A stretch of DNA of 64,000 nt from Phocoena phocoena (lineage: Eukaryota; Chordata; Mammalia; Artiodactyla; Phocoenidae). Under the pieces are notes generated by a model. It worked only from the letters and a program-made list of their open reading frames with translations, did no database searches and had not been told where the DNA came from. Below are positions 51,140-63,947 of this stretch, piece by piece (positions within the stretch are counted from its first letter, which is position 1; each line of letters begins with the position of its first letter). Made by a program: the position numbers and the translations under genes. The stretch is taken from the NCBI RefSeq assembly GCF_963924675.1, contig NC_089225.1, forward strand, positions 81,813,951-81,877,950. The letters are read 5' to 3'.

Positions 51140-51842
51140 CTACGGAGATATGAGGGAAAAAAGTCACTCTCTCTGTGTAAGCTATTTGCTTTGCTTGAAA
51201 CAAATTATTTAATTACACATATACTACAAATAGAAATGTATACCTTGTCTCCTATATTTTCCCACCAAAATATTCTTTTTAGCATTCCTAACAGGTTTAT
51301 TAAAATACTCTAATCATCCTCAAAGTTGCTATATACCCATTTCAAAATAAATTTAATAAAACTAACATAATCTGTTAGAGGTTTTATAATTAGCAGCATA
51401 AGTAAAAGTCTGCATGTGAAAGAATGCATTCCTTCAGAACTGCATGCCTATTCTGTTTTCAAAATGAAAATGTGAACTGTCACAAACTCCCAAAGGCAAC
51501 TCAAAACAAAAAGTATCCCCACAACTGAAGTGTCACTGAAGACGGTAAAACCTACAAAAGGGACGTAGACCACAAAATAACAGACACTTACTCCTGCCAT
51601 AAAAAGTCACCACACAGAGTCTGGCTTCTCTTGCATGAGTAAAATGAGTCAGTCAAATTGATATATGGGATCACAGATAATTTTTTTCTACCCAGACTGT
51701 CAAGTAAACTACCAGGCAACCATCAGAAAAAAATACTGGCACTTGCATACTGTAAAAATTTCAAAGCCAATCCTAATGATTACATATCACATTCACAAAT
51801 ACGTGTTAGTGGAAGTTGCATGTTTTGTTTGTAACTATAATT

Positions 51843-52200
51843 TTTTTAAATTAATTATTTATTTGTTTGTTTATTTTTGACTGTGTTGGGTCTTTATTGC
51901 TACGCGCGGGCTTCCTCTAGTTGCGGCGAGCGGGGGCTACTCTTCGTTGCCGTGCACAGGCTTCTCATTGCGGTGGCTTCTCTTTGCTGTGGAGCACGGG
52001 CTCTAGGCGCATGGGCTTCAGTAGTTGTGACACGTGGGCTCAGTAGTTGTGGCTTGTGGGCTCTAGAGCACAGGCTCAGTAGTTGTGGCGCACGGGCTTA
52101 GTTGCTCTGCGGCATGTGGGATCTTCCTGGACCAGGGCTTGAACCCATGTCCCCTGGATTGGCAGGCGAATTCTTATCCACTGCACCACCAGGGAAGCCC
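51843..52200 (-). mobile_element. CHR-type SINE, long subtype
   Basis: Perfect TSD TGTAACTATAATT (51830-51842 and 52201-52213). Confidence 0.95.
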
Positions 52201-52229
52201 TGTAACTATAATTATCTTTAAAAAAAACA

Positions 52230-52340
52230 GGGAATTCCCTAGCAGTCTAGTGGTTAGGGCTCAGCGCTTTCACTGCAGGGGCTGGGTTCAACCCCTGGTC
52301 AGGGAACTAAGATCCCGTATGCTGTGAGGTGTGGCCAAAT
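52230..52340 (+). mobile_element. Older CHR-type SINE
   Basis: GGGAATTCCCTAGCAGTCTAG start and the GTGTGGCCAAA end of the short subtype. Confidence 0.87.
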
Positions 52341-52344
52341 TTTC

Positions 52345-54730
52345 TTTTTAATTTATAATAAATAAATAAATACAAATTCTTGTCCTATGTATAATTTCAC
52401 AAACAGACAAAATTTCTAGAGCAGTACCTCACACCATAAGCTAAAATCAGTTCCAGATGAATTAAAGAGCTAACATTAAAAAATTTTTTAAATATTTTCT
52501 GTTCTTCTTAGGGAGAGACTTTTTCCCTAATCTTGACACTGGGAAATCCTTATTTTAAAGCAAGATTTTAACTCATAAACCACTAAAAAGAGATTGATAA
52601 ATATGACTTAATAAAAACATAAACCATCTATACAGTAAAAAGCACCACAAAAGTTAAGAGACCCTGAAGAAAATATTCACAACATATATAACAGACAAGA
52701 AAAATCAAGAAAATATAAAGCACTCCTACAAATCAGTAATTGTTAGAAAGGTAATCCATGGCATAGGACAAACATACACAGGCATACCTCATTTTATTGC
52801 ACTCTGCTTTATTGCATTTTGCAGATACTATGTTTTTTTACAAACTGAAGCTCTGTGACAAACCTGAGTTGAGCAGGTCTACTGGCACCATTTTTCCAAT
52901 AGCATTTGCTCATTTCGGGTCTCTGTGTCACATTTTGCTAATTCTCTAAATATTTCAAACCCTACACCTGCAAAAAAAAGGCTCACTGAAGGCTCAGATG
53001 ATGCTTAGCACTTTTCAGCAATAAAGCGTTTTTAAACTAAGGTATGTACATTGGTTTTTTTAGATAAAGTGCTATTGCACACTTAAACTACATTATAGTG
53101 TAAACGTAACTCTCATATGCACTGGGAAACAAAAAATCCATGTGATCTGCTTTACTGCAGTGGTTTGGAACCAAACCCGCATGTCTCTGAGGTATGCCTG
53201 TAAATCAGTGGAATAAAACTGACAGCCCAGAAGTAAACCCATATATATCTATGGTCAATTGATTTTGACAAAGATGTCAAGCAATTCAATGCGAAAAGGA
53301 CAGACTTTTCCATCAGTGGTCTGGGACAAACAGATAGCCACATGCAAAAGAAAGAAGTTAGACTCTTCTTCAAACTCATACAAAAATCATTCATAAAGTA
53401 CTCAAAATGATCAAAAACTTAATGTAAGAGCTATAACCATAAAAACCTTAGAAGACTCTATAGGTATAAATTTTTGCGACGCTGGATTGGGTAATAGTTT
53501 CTTAGATATGACACTAAAATCATAGTAACAAAAGAAAAAATAAATTCAATTCATCGAAATTAAAAACTGTTTCTGCAAAGGACACAACCCAGAAAGTGAA
53601 AAGACAACCCAAAGATGGGAGAAAACATTTGCAAACCATCTATCTGATAAGGATCTAATATCTTAAATATATATGACGAGTTATTACAACTCAAAAATAA
53701 AGACAAGTAATCCAATCTAAAAATGGACAAAAGATTGGAATAGACATTTCTCCAAAGAAGATGTACAAATGGGCAATAAGAACAGGAAAAGATACTCATC
53801 ATTAACCATCAGGGAAATGCAAGTCAAAAACACAAGACACCACTTCACACTCGCTAGGATGACTATAAAAAAAAGACAACAGCAAATATTAACTAGAATG
53901 TAAAATAACAAACCTTCATACATTGTCGGTGGGAATGTAAATGGTGCGGCCACCACTAAAAACAGTTTGGAAGCTCCTCAAAAAGTTTTAAAAAGTTACT
54001 ACTACATTAGACACAACAATTCCACTCCTAGATATACAGAGAACTGAAAACATATCCACACAAAACTTACAATGAATGTTAATAGCAATATTATTCATAA
54101 TAGCCAAAATATGAAAACAACCCAAACGTCCATTAACTGATGAATGGATAACAAACTCGGTATATCATACAATGAAATGTTATTCAGCCATAAAAAGGAG
54201 TGGAATACTGAAACACGCTACAATTTGAATGAACCTTGAAAATATTATGCTAAATAAAAGAAGCCAGGTCACAAATCATGTAATTCCATTTACATGAAAT
54301 GTCCAAAATAGGCAAATCCATAAACGCAGAAAGTAAAGTAGATTAGTGGTTACTAGAGGCCGGGGGGGAAAGGAAGATGGGGAATTATGCTAATGAATAC
54401 AACGTGTCTTTTTTGGGGTGATGAAAATGTTCTGGAATCAAATAATGGTAATGGTTGTACAGCCTTGTGAATATACTAAAGCACCTAAATTATACATTTT
54501 AAATGATGAATTTATGGTATCTGAATTATATCTTAATAAAAATTTTCAAAATAAGATGATCACAGAAAATAGGAAAAGGATATGAACACACGATTAATAT
54601 AAACGTAATAGGCAAAAAAATTATACCTCATTGATAATCAGAGAAATGCAAAATAAAATGTCTAGCTATTACACTGGCCCAAAATTGAAAGACTGCTAAT
54701 ATCCCATGTTTCAGAGAATGTGGGGAAATG
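52345..54730 (+). mobile_element. LINE-1 ORF2/3' sequence (sense), split by a MITE
   Basis: ATGGTCAATTGATTTTGACAA, AAAGACAACCCAAAGATGGG, CACTTCACACTCGCTAGGATG and ATGGTTGTACAGCCTTGTGAA follow L1 order. The frame is broken throughout. The Tigger MITE 52779-53200 interrupts it. Confidence 0.8.
52779..53200. mobile_element. Tigger1-derived MITE (internal deletion product)
   Basis: The ends CAGGCATACCTC and GAGGTATGCCTG match the Tigger1 ends at 27408-29812, with only about 420 bp between them and no transposase. TA follows the right end; the left base pair is CA. Confidence 0.85.
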
Positions 54731-55199
54731 GTACTCTCATGCTTCCATGGTGAGTGTCTACTAGTTCTTTCTTTTGTCCCTTAAAAAAAAAACTATGAAG
54801 ATGCATTCCTCCAATAATTTTCAGCTAAACTTTAATTATCTGTTAACATCTCAAAAAGAGTCAATAAGATACAGGCCAGAGTCTGTAGAAATAAGGTGCC
54901 AAGAAAGAGAAAGGGGTTAAGAAAAGGCCTGAGAGGCCCTTTGGTTTAAGGGCCCTAGCATTATCACTCAAGAGAAGTTGCTATATTTGCCACCGAAGCA
55001 TGCTAACCAAGAAAAAAGTTTTATTAGAAGAAATTAAGGTGATCTATATCTGCCTAGCAGAGCAATTAAGAAAACAGTATCACCCTCTTCTGCCTCCAAC
55101 AGATGCATATGTAGTAAATGAATCGCCATTTTTTAATAACTTGCCATAGTTAAATCATTTTCTCTGTGTGTCAGAAATCATTCACACATTCCGGGGTCA

Positions 55200-55331
<132 letters not shown>

Positions 55332-55527
55332 CTATATGCTATTTTAATTATTCACCCATTACTTTGACTTACGGTACGAAACTTGCCCCTGAAAATACAG
55401 CAAGCATTTCTTTGCTCTGCCAGCCAATTAAGCAAAAAAGGTCGTAAGTCAATTACTCTCTCAAACACCGGTTCTAAAGATCACTAAAAATCAAAAAAGA
55501 AGTCTCTTTTACTATAAAAATCCTATA

Positions 55528-55712
55528 GTAATGGTTCTAAAACTTCACTGAGCATCAGAATCACCTAAAGTACTTGTTAAAAGACTGCTGGGCCTCATAC
55601 CCAGTTTTTTATTCAGTAGGTCTGGGGTAGGGCTGTAATACACATTTCTAATTAATTACCAGGTGGTGCTATTGCTGCTACACAAAGGAACAACCTGGAA
55701 ACCATTATCTTC
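55528..55712. mobile_element. MER5A-like hAT element
   Basis: GGTTCTAAAACTTC, GCATCAGAATCACC, TTCAGTAGGTCTGGGGTAGG and CCAGGTGGTGCT occur in MER5A order. Confidence 0.75.
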
Positions 55713-56298
55713 AGTCAACTCCTATTAGTCATAGGAAGCTCTTCTCCATGAATCCTTAACCAAACATGTTGAATCCAAGATTATTTTCTCACAACCTACT
55801 GGGAGAAGCTAACTACTCCAATTACAAAACCGTACTAAGAAACATAAATTAATCATATTAACATAAGCAAAGTCTATTTAGAAAGGAAAATCAAATAGCA
55901 AAGCATTGGCCTAATGTAGTCTTGAGTCAAAACAAATCAGTTTTATATCAGCTATTATTTCAGACTATCTGAAGCAGTATATCCGATTTTAAAAGATTAG
56001 GCTTGGCCGAAAAAAAAAAATTAGGAGACTTAAACTGGAATAAGAAAAAAGCCCAAACAGAGTAAGTAGTAAAAGGAAAGAGGAGACAAAATTGGAAGAT
56101 CGAAGAGTATAACCCTCTTATAAATTATACAATAATAAATAAGATAATTTCAAATGAAGGCATATTGAAAAGAAAATGAAGTTAGAATAAACTAGTTGAA
56201 ACAACTTTGCCACGAAGTATCTAAAAAAAGTAAGCCATTTTCAGTAAAGGCGTAGCTTGGTAAATTTCAGTCAATGGTGTGATAAAAGTAGCTTTCCC

Positions 56299-56658
56299 GG
56301 GACTTCCCTGGTGGCGCAGTGGTTAAGAACCCGCTTGCCAACACAAGGGACACAGGTTTGATCCTTGGTCCAGGAATATCCCACATGCCACGAAGCAACT
56401 AAGCCCCTGCGCCACAACTACTGAGCCTGCACTCTAGAGCCCGTGAGCCACAACTACTGAAGCCCACACACCACAACTACTGAAGCCCATGCGCCTAGAG
56501 ACCATGCTCCGCAACCAGAGAAGCCACTGCCATGAGAAGCCTGCACACCACAACGAAGAGTAGTTCCCACTCGCCACAACTAGAGAAAGCCCATGCGCAG
56601 CAATGAAGACCCAACGCAGCCAAAAATTAATTAATTAATTTAAAAAACAACAACAACA
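56299..56658 (+). mobile_element. CHR-type SINE, long subtype
   Basis: Perfect 15-bp TSD AAAAGTAGCTTTCCC (56284-56298 and 56659-56673). Confidence 0.95.
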
Positions 56659-57449
56659 AAAAGTAGCTTTCCCATGCACTTTACCTTAGTTTGGCCACCA
56701 TATTAGTCACTTATTTAAATATATGCTTTTTTATGATTCACAGCAATTTCAAGCTGTTAATCCATGCTTGATAAGAATATAACCAACTATACTGTATTTC
56801 AGAAGTAAAGTAACAAGGCCATTACCTGTTTATCTCATGCCAGTAAGTGAAAACTAACAAACTCTTTAACGTTCAAAATTTATTGAATATATTAAACTAG
56901 AAGTAGTAGCTTTTAAATTTAAGATACAGGCTAGAGTCCAGGGATATGCTTAGATAACAGAACTGACTTCATTAGTGTGAAACCTTGCCTGTTTACCATT
57001 CTGTAGTACTTTCAACATTTGCTGACTACCGCATATTATGGCAGCAGGCCAAATTAACCTTCTTTAGTGAGACAGTATTTCACCTGAAAACTAGAAGACT
57101 GTCTTCAAACATAGTCTCACAACCACATTTCTATGAATTTATATTCAGAGTTAACAGTTCCTTCTTCCTTTACATATCTAGAGAGGACAAGGACAGCTTA
57201 TTCCACGCAGTGAAGGGCAACAAAGAGCAAAGAAGCCCTGAGTCCTCTTTAACTAAGAGAAGGGGTGTTAAGAAGCTTTATAGGAGTTAACCACAAGGAG
57301 AAAAACATCCCCCTGCAACCGGAGCAGCAATACATCAGCATAATGGGAGTGATTTTGCTCCAGTGTTTCCTAGACAGGGTAGCTACAGAGGCTACTCAGA
57401 ACAAAAGAGTTCTTCCCCCTTCTCCAATACATTGTCCACACTGCTTCAG

Positions 57450-59375
57450 AACTCTTTCTAAAGCACAGCTTCTCTGACTGTATAACTACCCCTAATAAAA
57501 AGGTGCTTTAAGGCCTAGAACCAAACTCCCGCAGCACCTCATTCAGTTCCTCCATTACCAAGCTCAATTCTCATTTTTCTCTCTCCACTTCCTTTACAAA
57601 CCAAGTATTTGGTTAAATTGGACTATTTGCTATTCCCTGAACATGTCTATAAACATTCTTCCACCTTCAGCCCTTTGCTGTTCCTGTTTCCTTTACCTGT
57701 AATACATATCCTCTCTCAACCTCTCTTGAAATCATCTCACAAAAATCCATCCCACACATCACCTGAAGTCCAGTATTTAAAAAAACTCTTCCAGGAACCA
57801 CGGCACCCCTCAACCTTGCAACTGGGATTAGTATTTTCCTTTAATGCTCCCAGTGACAATTTATTCATATCCTTTATGGCATTTATTCTCAATTTAAAAA
57901 CACTCCCTCTCTACTGTCTTCTCGAGGAGTCAGCCTCATCTTTTTCTTCGAACTTCTTATGAGAGTACTCAGCATTTGCTGTTTCCACTTTTACTCTCAA
58001 CCCACTGTACTCTGGTTTATATCCCACCATTCCACTTGACACTTCTCTCACCAGGGTTACCAGTTCAACTCCTTATTGCTAAACCCAGTGGAAAATTTCA
58101 AGTCTCATCTTTAACTAACAGATACTTATGACTTTTTCCTTGAAAACTCTCTACCTTTGGCCTCCAACATTCCATTGTCTCCTCATCTTGACCACTTCCT
58201 TAAATGCTGGTGCTCCTCTAGGTTCCATGTCTTTAATCCTCTTTTTCTTCTTCTTCCTGGGTGACCCATAACTCCAACTACCTCTCAGATAATGACTCAC
58301 AACCATCCTCACCAACCTGACAACTTTTCTGAGTTTCACTCATTTTTTCAAGTGCTTGAACATCTATCTCCACTTTGGATGTCCCCATAGGCACCTCAAT
58401 TTAAGTGTCCAAAACTGAATGAATTATCTCTAACTCCTCTGTTAGCTTTAACTCCTCTTTCTGAAAACCAAAATCAAAAAAAACCACAATTCCTCCTGGA
58501 TTCCCAATTACAATAAATGGTTACCATACACTCAGCTGCCCACAACAGAAATTTAGTAGTCATCTTTGGCTACTCTTCCTCTCTTAAATCTCACACTTAA
58601 TCATTCATCATTTTGACAATTATATCTCTTAGTGACTCTCATTCTCTCCATTCCACTGCCTTAGTTCAGGCGCTCATTGTTGCTCATTAGCATTACTGCA
58701 ATAGCATAACAAATGCCCCAAGTCTAGCTCCCCTCAATTAATTCTTCCCAACTACAGCCAGAGCCATTTCTCTAAAATGCAATCTGATCTGCCGAGAACC
58801 TTCAGGATTAAGTTCAAACTCCTTAGCCAACATACACTGGTCTTCTGTGGGCTGGTCCCTGCGTAGCAATCCAGCCTTGTTCTACTTCTGCTAATAATAT
58901 CTTTTGCTCCAGCCACACTGATCTACAATTCCTTAAACATGGCACCCTCTACCTTATCTCCACTATCTCTGTACATGTTAATCACCTCCGCTTGGTATGC
59001 CCTTTCCTACCCTATTCGCCTTTCAAGACCACTCAAGCATCGCTTCCTACAAAATGATTTCCCTCATCACCCTCTTAAATGTTCCCATACTGCTTACTTT
59101 AATCTTATTATAACATGTTTGCATATCTGCGTCTCCCACAAGATTGAGTTCCTTATTGGCATGCCTTACTCTCCTCTGTATTTCTGGTCAAGCACAGTGT
59201 TTAGTATATATTTTGAAGATACTCAATACACTTGTTAAATTAACATTTTCTGTGACAGTTTTGTATGTCCTGACTTCCCTACAAGTTTACAAGGAGAGGG
59301 TCCAAGTTTTTCATCTTTATAATCTCTGTAGTGTCAGGCAAATACCAGGCAATTATTTAATGCTGGCTGAATTAA
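57450..59375 (+). mobile_element. LINE-2 (L2) 3' portion, unusually long (sense)
   Basis: The successive pieces CCAGAGCCATTTCTCTAAAATG, TGCAATCTGATCTGCC, TTGCTCCAGCCACACTGATC and CGCTTGGTATGCCCTTTCC follow the L2 ORF2 end and 3' UTR. About 1.9 kb is present. It may be two overlapping copies. Confidence 0.7.
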
Positions 59376-60835
59376 GCTAACAGCACTATTTTCTGTATCA
59401 TACCACAAAATCTTACTAACACTTCATACTTCTACTGTATTGACTACACAATAGTCAATACAAACAAAATCCTTTCAGCGTTTTATATTCACAGTTGGGA
59501 ATAAGAGATAATTCACTTCAATTTCTTAAGAACATGTGAATACTAGGATTTGAAATTTCCAAAAATAAACTGCCACTTTCCCTAGTCACTCCATTTTGGT
59601 GATCTCTTCCCAACTCTGAAGCACTAGAGCAATGTCATCTACACCCACTTGTTTAATAGCCTCATGCTTGCCTAATGCAGTCACCCAACTTTTCATGTGC
59701 TATCTTTTTGTTCTTTTCCTTTGACAAACTAGTTTGGAAAATGAGAAGATCTCGGACAAAAAAGGCCAAAGTTTGTCTCCAATGATCTTAGTGTCCTTTG
59801 TATGCCTTCTTTCCTTCTCTCCCCTGTAAAAAAGCAGCCAATACAGAATGGTATGGCACACTAGTCACAAAACAGTGAAAGCATTCAGCACTGGGTGTGG
59901 GACAGTAGGTCATCAGAGAAAAGAGAATCCCAGAGAGGGCTGGCTGATTTGGCTGGAAAGGTTACACAGCCCCCAGAGCAGAAGAAACTGGTAATGTAAA
60001 GAAAAGTAAACGTATGTACAAGATGAAAGACAGGAACTGGAAACCTCTAAATTCTCTGGTCTGTGTCATCTAGAGATTAAATCATGGTAACTGGAACAGT
60101 AAAAGGAATTTATCAGACACCAGGCACTACCAACTCTTCTTTCCAAGATATAAATTAAACAGCTTAGAAATAGAAGATCTGAAAAGAAGAACTGGACAGG
60201 AAAAGACAGAGAACACAACAATCCTCATTTACAAATGTACAGAATTCAACAGAAGGTTTTTATTGTGCCATTTCAAAGTCAAAAGAACAAGAACTTTGCT
60301 AAAAATCACTATGGCAATCAGTATGTTGACAATTCAATCACAGGAAAACAGCACCACACTTAACTACCCCCAATCTGTCAATGACCCTTCCAGTTGTACA
60401 AGGATTGTTCATTCTTCTGAAAGAGGGGGGATTCTGGGGAAAACTAAAAATAAAGAATACATTTACTCTTATTTGATGACATTAACAAACCTGTTCAATT
60501 TTAAAGGTGGGACAACAGTATCCTGGTTTTGTTAAAAGAAAAAGTCCTTCTCTTTTAAAGACACATACTGAAATATTTGCAGATGAAAAGACACAATGTC
60601 TGGGTTGGTTTCAAAATAATGTTATGAAGTGGAGTGGCGTCATGCAAATGAAATACGATAGGCCAAGAGATGGGTATATGCGTTCAATTAAATTTTTCCA
60701 TAACAAAACATTTCATTAAAAATACATTCAAAGTTCCCAAAAATTCTGTTAACCATAGTTCTTACTGTACATCGGTTTATTTCATTTTATTTCCTAATGA
60801 AGAAAGCTCAACAAGGACTAAATTGGATGATTCTA

Positions 60836-61094
60836 GGGCTTCCCTGGTGGCGCAGTGGTTGAGAGTCCTCCTGCCGATGCAGGCGATGCGGGTTCGTGCC
60901 CCGGTCCGGGAAGATCCGTGTCCGCCTGCCGATGCAGGGGATGCGGGTTCATGCCCCGGTCTGGGAAGATCCCACATGCCGCGGAGCGGCTGGACCCGTG
61001 AGCCATGGCCCCTGGGCCTGCACGTCCGGGGCCTGTGCTCCGCAACGGGAGAGGCCACAGCAGTGAGAGGCCCACGTACCGGAAAAAAAAAAAA
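60836..61094 (+). mobile_element. Young CHR-type SINE with internal tandem duplication
   Basis: TSD AAATTGGATGATTCTA on both sides. The B-box-containing segment from CTGCCGATGCAGG to GGGAAGATCC occurs twice in tandem (about 60869-60917 and 60924-60970). Confidence 0.95.
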
Positions 61095-61145
61095 AAATTG
61101 GATGATTCTAATAACTGTATCCATTATTTAAAGATACAAAGCCTC

Positions 61146-61350
61146 GGGCTTCCCTGGTGGCGCAGTGGTTGGCGGTCCGCCTGCTGATGCGGGGGGCGCA
61201 GGTTCGTGCCCCGGTCTGAGAGAATCCCACGTGCCGCTGTGCGGCTGGGCCCGTGAGCCATGGCCGCTGGGCCTGCGCGTCCGGGGCCTGTGCTCCACAG
61301 CGGAAGAGGCCGCAGCAGTGAGAGGCCCGCGTACACCAAAAAAAAAAAAA
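61146..61350 (+). mobile_element. CHR-type SINE, young subtype, CpG-rich copy
   Basis: AAGATACAAAGCCTC before it and AAGATACAAACCCTC after it. It keeps many CpGs, suggesting a recent insertion. Confidence 0.94.
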
Positions 61351-61419
61351 AAGATACAAACCCTCAAATTACAATAAAGTCATCTCCCTCATACTTCAAT
61401 GGATTTACCACAATTCTAA

Positions 61420-61423
<4 letters not shown>

Positions 61424-61464
<41 letters not shown>
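61424..61464. repeat. AC microsatellite
   Basis: An uninterrupted AC repeat of about 20 units; likely polymorphic. Confidence 0.97.
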
Positions 61465-61465
<1 letters not shown>

Positions 61466-61682
61466 TTCTTCAGTGCATGCTGCCTATGTTCAAATTTAAT
61501 GAGACAGTACTAGACGTTTGAAATAAAACTGACCAGACTTAACTCCGTAACTTGAAGTTAAGTCAAGCTATCAAGACACTGGGACTTCCGTAAATTTACA
61601 TTCAACCCTAGAATTGCAGTTAAACACTAAACGAAGACAACTTCTCAGGAACTAAAGATTATAATTGAAAATCCCACTGGTT

Positions 61683-62058
61683 GGACTTCCCTGGTGATGC
61701 AGTGGTTAAGAATCTGCCTGCCAATGCAGAGGACTCGGGTTCAATCCCTGGTCTGGGAAGATCCCACATGCCGTGAGGCAACTAAGCTGTGCACCACAAC
61801 TACTGAGCCTGCACTCTAGAGCCTGTGAGCCACAACTCCTGAGCCCACGTGCCACAACTGCTGAAGCCCACATGCCTAGAGCCCATGCTCTGCAACAAGA
61901 AAAGCCACCGCAATGAGAAGCCTGCACACAACGAAGAGTAGCCCCCGCTCGCTGCAACTAGAGAAAGCCCATGCACAGCAACGAAGACCCAACACAGCCA
62001 AAAATAAATAATTGTTTTAAAGTTAAAATATATATTTATATTAAAAAAAAAAGAAAAG
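61683..62058 (+). mobile_element. CHR-type SINE, long subtype
   Basis: AAATCCCACTGGTT before it and AAATCCTGCTGGTT after it. Confidence 0.93.
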
Positions 62059-62149
62059 GAAATCCTGCTGGTTATATAAACCCTACTCTCTGCAGCTAGA
62101 CTATGGACCTATGCAAAGCCTAGAACAAACTGGCTTCACTGTATCCAAA

Positions 62150-62635
62150 AGTACTAGCAGGCAGATTTAGAGGTATGGCAGACATTGTTAATTACCTATC
62201 CAGGATCCATTTTCCCCTTCTTCCTTACAAAGAGAAGCCTAAATTTGCCAGCCAAAAAAAAGAAAGAAAAAAAAAATTCTAATCTTCTCTTATGGCCACA
62301 TGATGCAGTGCTGGCCATGCAGATAGAAGGTGACATACTTTTTGCTGGTACATACTTTTTGGCATACTTTTATCCTTTGCTCCATCCCTTTCTCCTGCCT
62401 GGAACAAGACACAAAGTAACCTTGCCAGCAAGGAGACAAGCATCAGAGTGAAGACACCTGCTAAGGACAGAGGGGAAAGAAGTATCAGGGCATGGTGGAG
62501 CTGCCTTACCATCCCTGAACTACTTATGTCTGAATTTTCTTGCTTCATTAGAAAAATAAACTGCAAACTTGTTTAACCTACTATATATCAGATTTTCTGT
62601 TATTTAGTCCAAAAGCAATCCAAATTGACATAGGA
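62150..62635 (+). mobile_element. MLT1-like (MaLR) LTR remnant
   Basis: The 3' part, with TCAGATTTTCTGTTATTTAGTC and AAGCAATCCAAATTGACA, fits the MLT1 LTR end; the rest is degraded. No coding part. Confidence 0.45.
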
Positions 62636-62689
62636 GGTGCTCTAAATAGGTAGCATTTGGCTTATATTAAAAAACAGCTCCTAGAAAAC

Positions 62690-63480
62690 CAGCTCAGTGT
62701 GCATCAAAAACAGAATAGATAAGTAAATTGTGGTATAGTCATACAATGGAATGCAATTGTAGCAATGGGATTTAACAACATACAACTATACACAATAATA
62801 CAGACAAATCTCCAAACAATGCTGAGCAAAAGAAGCCATACACTGAAATATATACATACTGTATGATTCCACTTATAAAAAGTTATAATGTATAAAAGCA
62901 GGCAAAACTATGTTGGTAGTCAGGACATTCTTTTTCTTTTTAATAAATTTACTTTTTTTTATTATTATTATTTTTTTTTTGGCTGAGTTGGGTCTTCATT
63001 GCTGCATGCAAGCTTTCTCTAGTTGCAGTGAGCGGAGGCTACTCTTCGTTGTGGTGCACGGGCTTCTCACTGCAGTGACTTCTCTTGTTGTGGAGCATGG
63101 GCTCTAGGTGCACAGGCTTCAGCAGTTGTGGCACGTGGGCTCAGTAGCTGTGGCACGTGGGCTCAGTAGCTGTGGCACGCGTGCTCAGTAGTTGTGGCTC
63201 GCAAGCTCTAGAGCACAGGCTCAGCAGTTGTGGCGCACGGGCTTAGTTGCTCTGCAGCATGTGGGATCTTCCCGGACCAGGAATATATGTATCAAACCCA
63301 TGTCCCCTGCACTGGCAGGTGGATTCTTAACCACTGCGTCACCAGAGAAGCCCTGGACAGTCGTTCTTAATCTGGGTGCTGGCTGCATGGATGTGACCAG
63401 TTTTTGAAAATTCAGCAAACTGTACATTTATGTACACTTTTTCATATATATATTTATCTTCAGTAAAACCTTTAAAAATA
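62690..63480 (+). mobile_element. LINE-1 3' fragment (sense), split by a SINE
   Basis: TTGTGGTATAGTCATACAATGG and ACTGTATGATTCCACTTATA before the SINE, GACCAGTTTTTGAAAATTCAG after it. Confidence 0.65.
62935..63353 (-). mobile_element. CHR-type SINE, long subtype, with internal repeats, inside L1
   Basis: The inverted long copy. GGCTCAGTAGCTGTGGCACG occurs in tandem around 63138-63182, making this copy longer than its neighbours. Confidence 0.92.
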
Positions 63481-63834
63481 TCTGACCCTGGCTATTGAGA
63501 ACAGCAGGTCCAGCAAACAGAACTCCACCCTTCCTTCCTTCAGGTCTTTTCCTTCAGATTCTCAATAGCTCAGTAAAAGCAATCAAATGCAAAAAGAATG
63601 GTCAAAATATAAAAGTATAACAAATACAACATATCTTTAAATAAACTTAAGTCGTGTTGCAGGAATTCCAAATTTTAAACCATAAGACTAAGGTACTCAA
63701 TAATAGGATCTGTGTGGCCTTACCCACATGACTTTTTTAAAGTAGAATATCAGAGAATAATCTACAAAAAAAAAAACCACACACAATTTTAATATATTCC
63801 AAAATGGGATACCAAACATGACTTCGAGAAAATG

Positions 63835-63947
63835 GGAGTTCCCTGGTGGTCCAGTGGTTAGGACTCGGTGCTTTCACTGCCTGGGCCCAGATTCAATCCC
63901 TGGTTCCCCTGGTCGGGGAACTGAGCTAAGATCCCACAAGCAGCGCA
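63835..63947 (+). mobile_element. Older CHR-type SINE
   Basis: GGAGTTCCCTGGTGGTCCAG start. A short CCCTGGT duplication sits near the B box. Confidence 0.86.

Noticed and set aside
51869..52140. Clustered short direct repeats resembling a CRISPR array
   Set aside because: These are the CCACAACTACTGAGC-type internal repeats of long-subtype SINEs in a mammalian genome.
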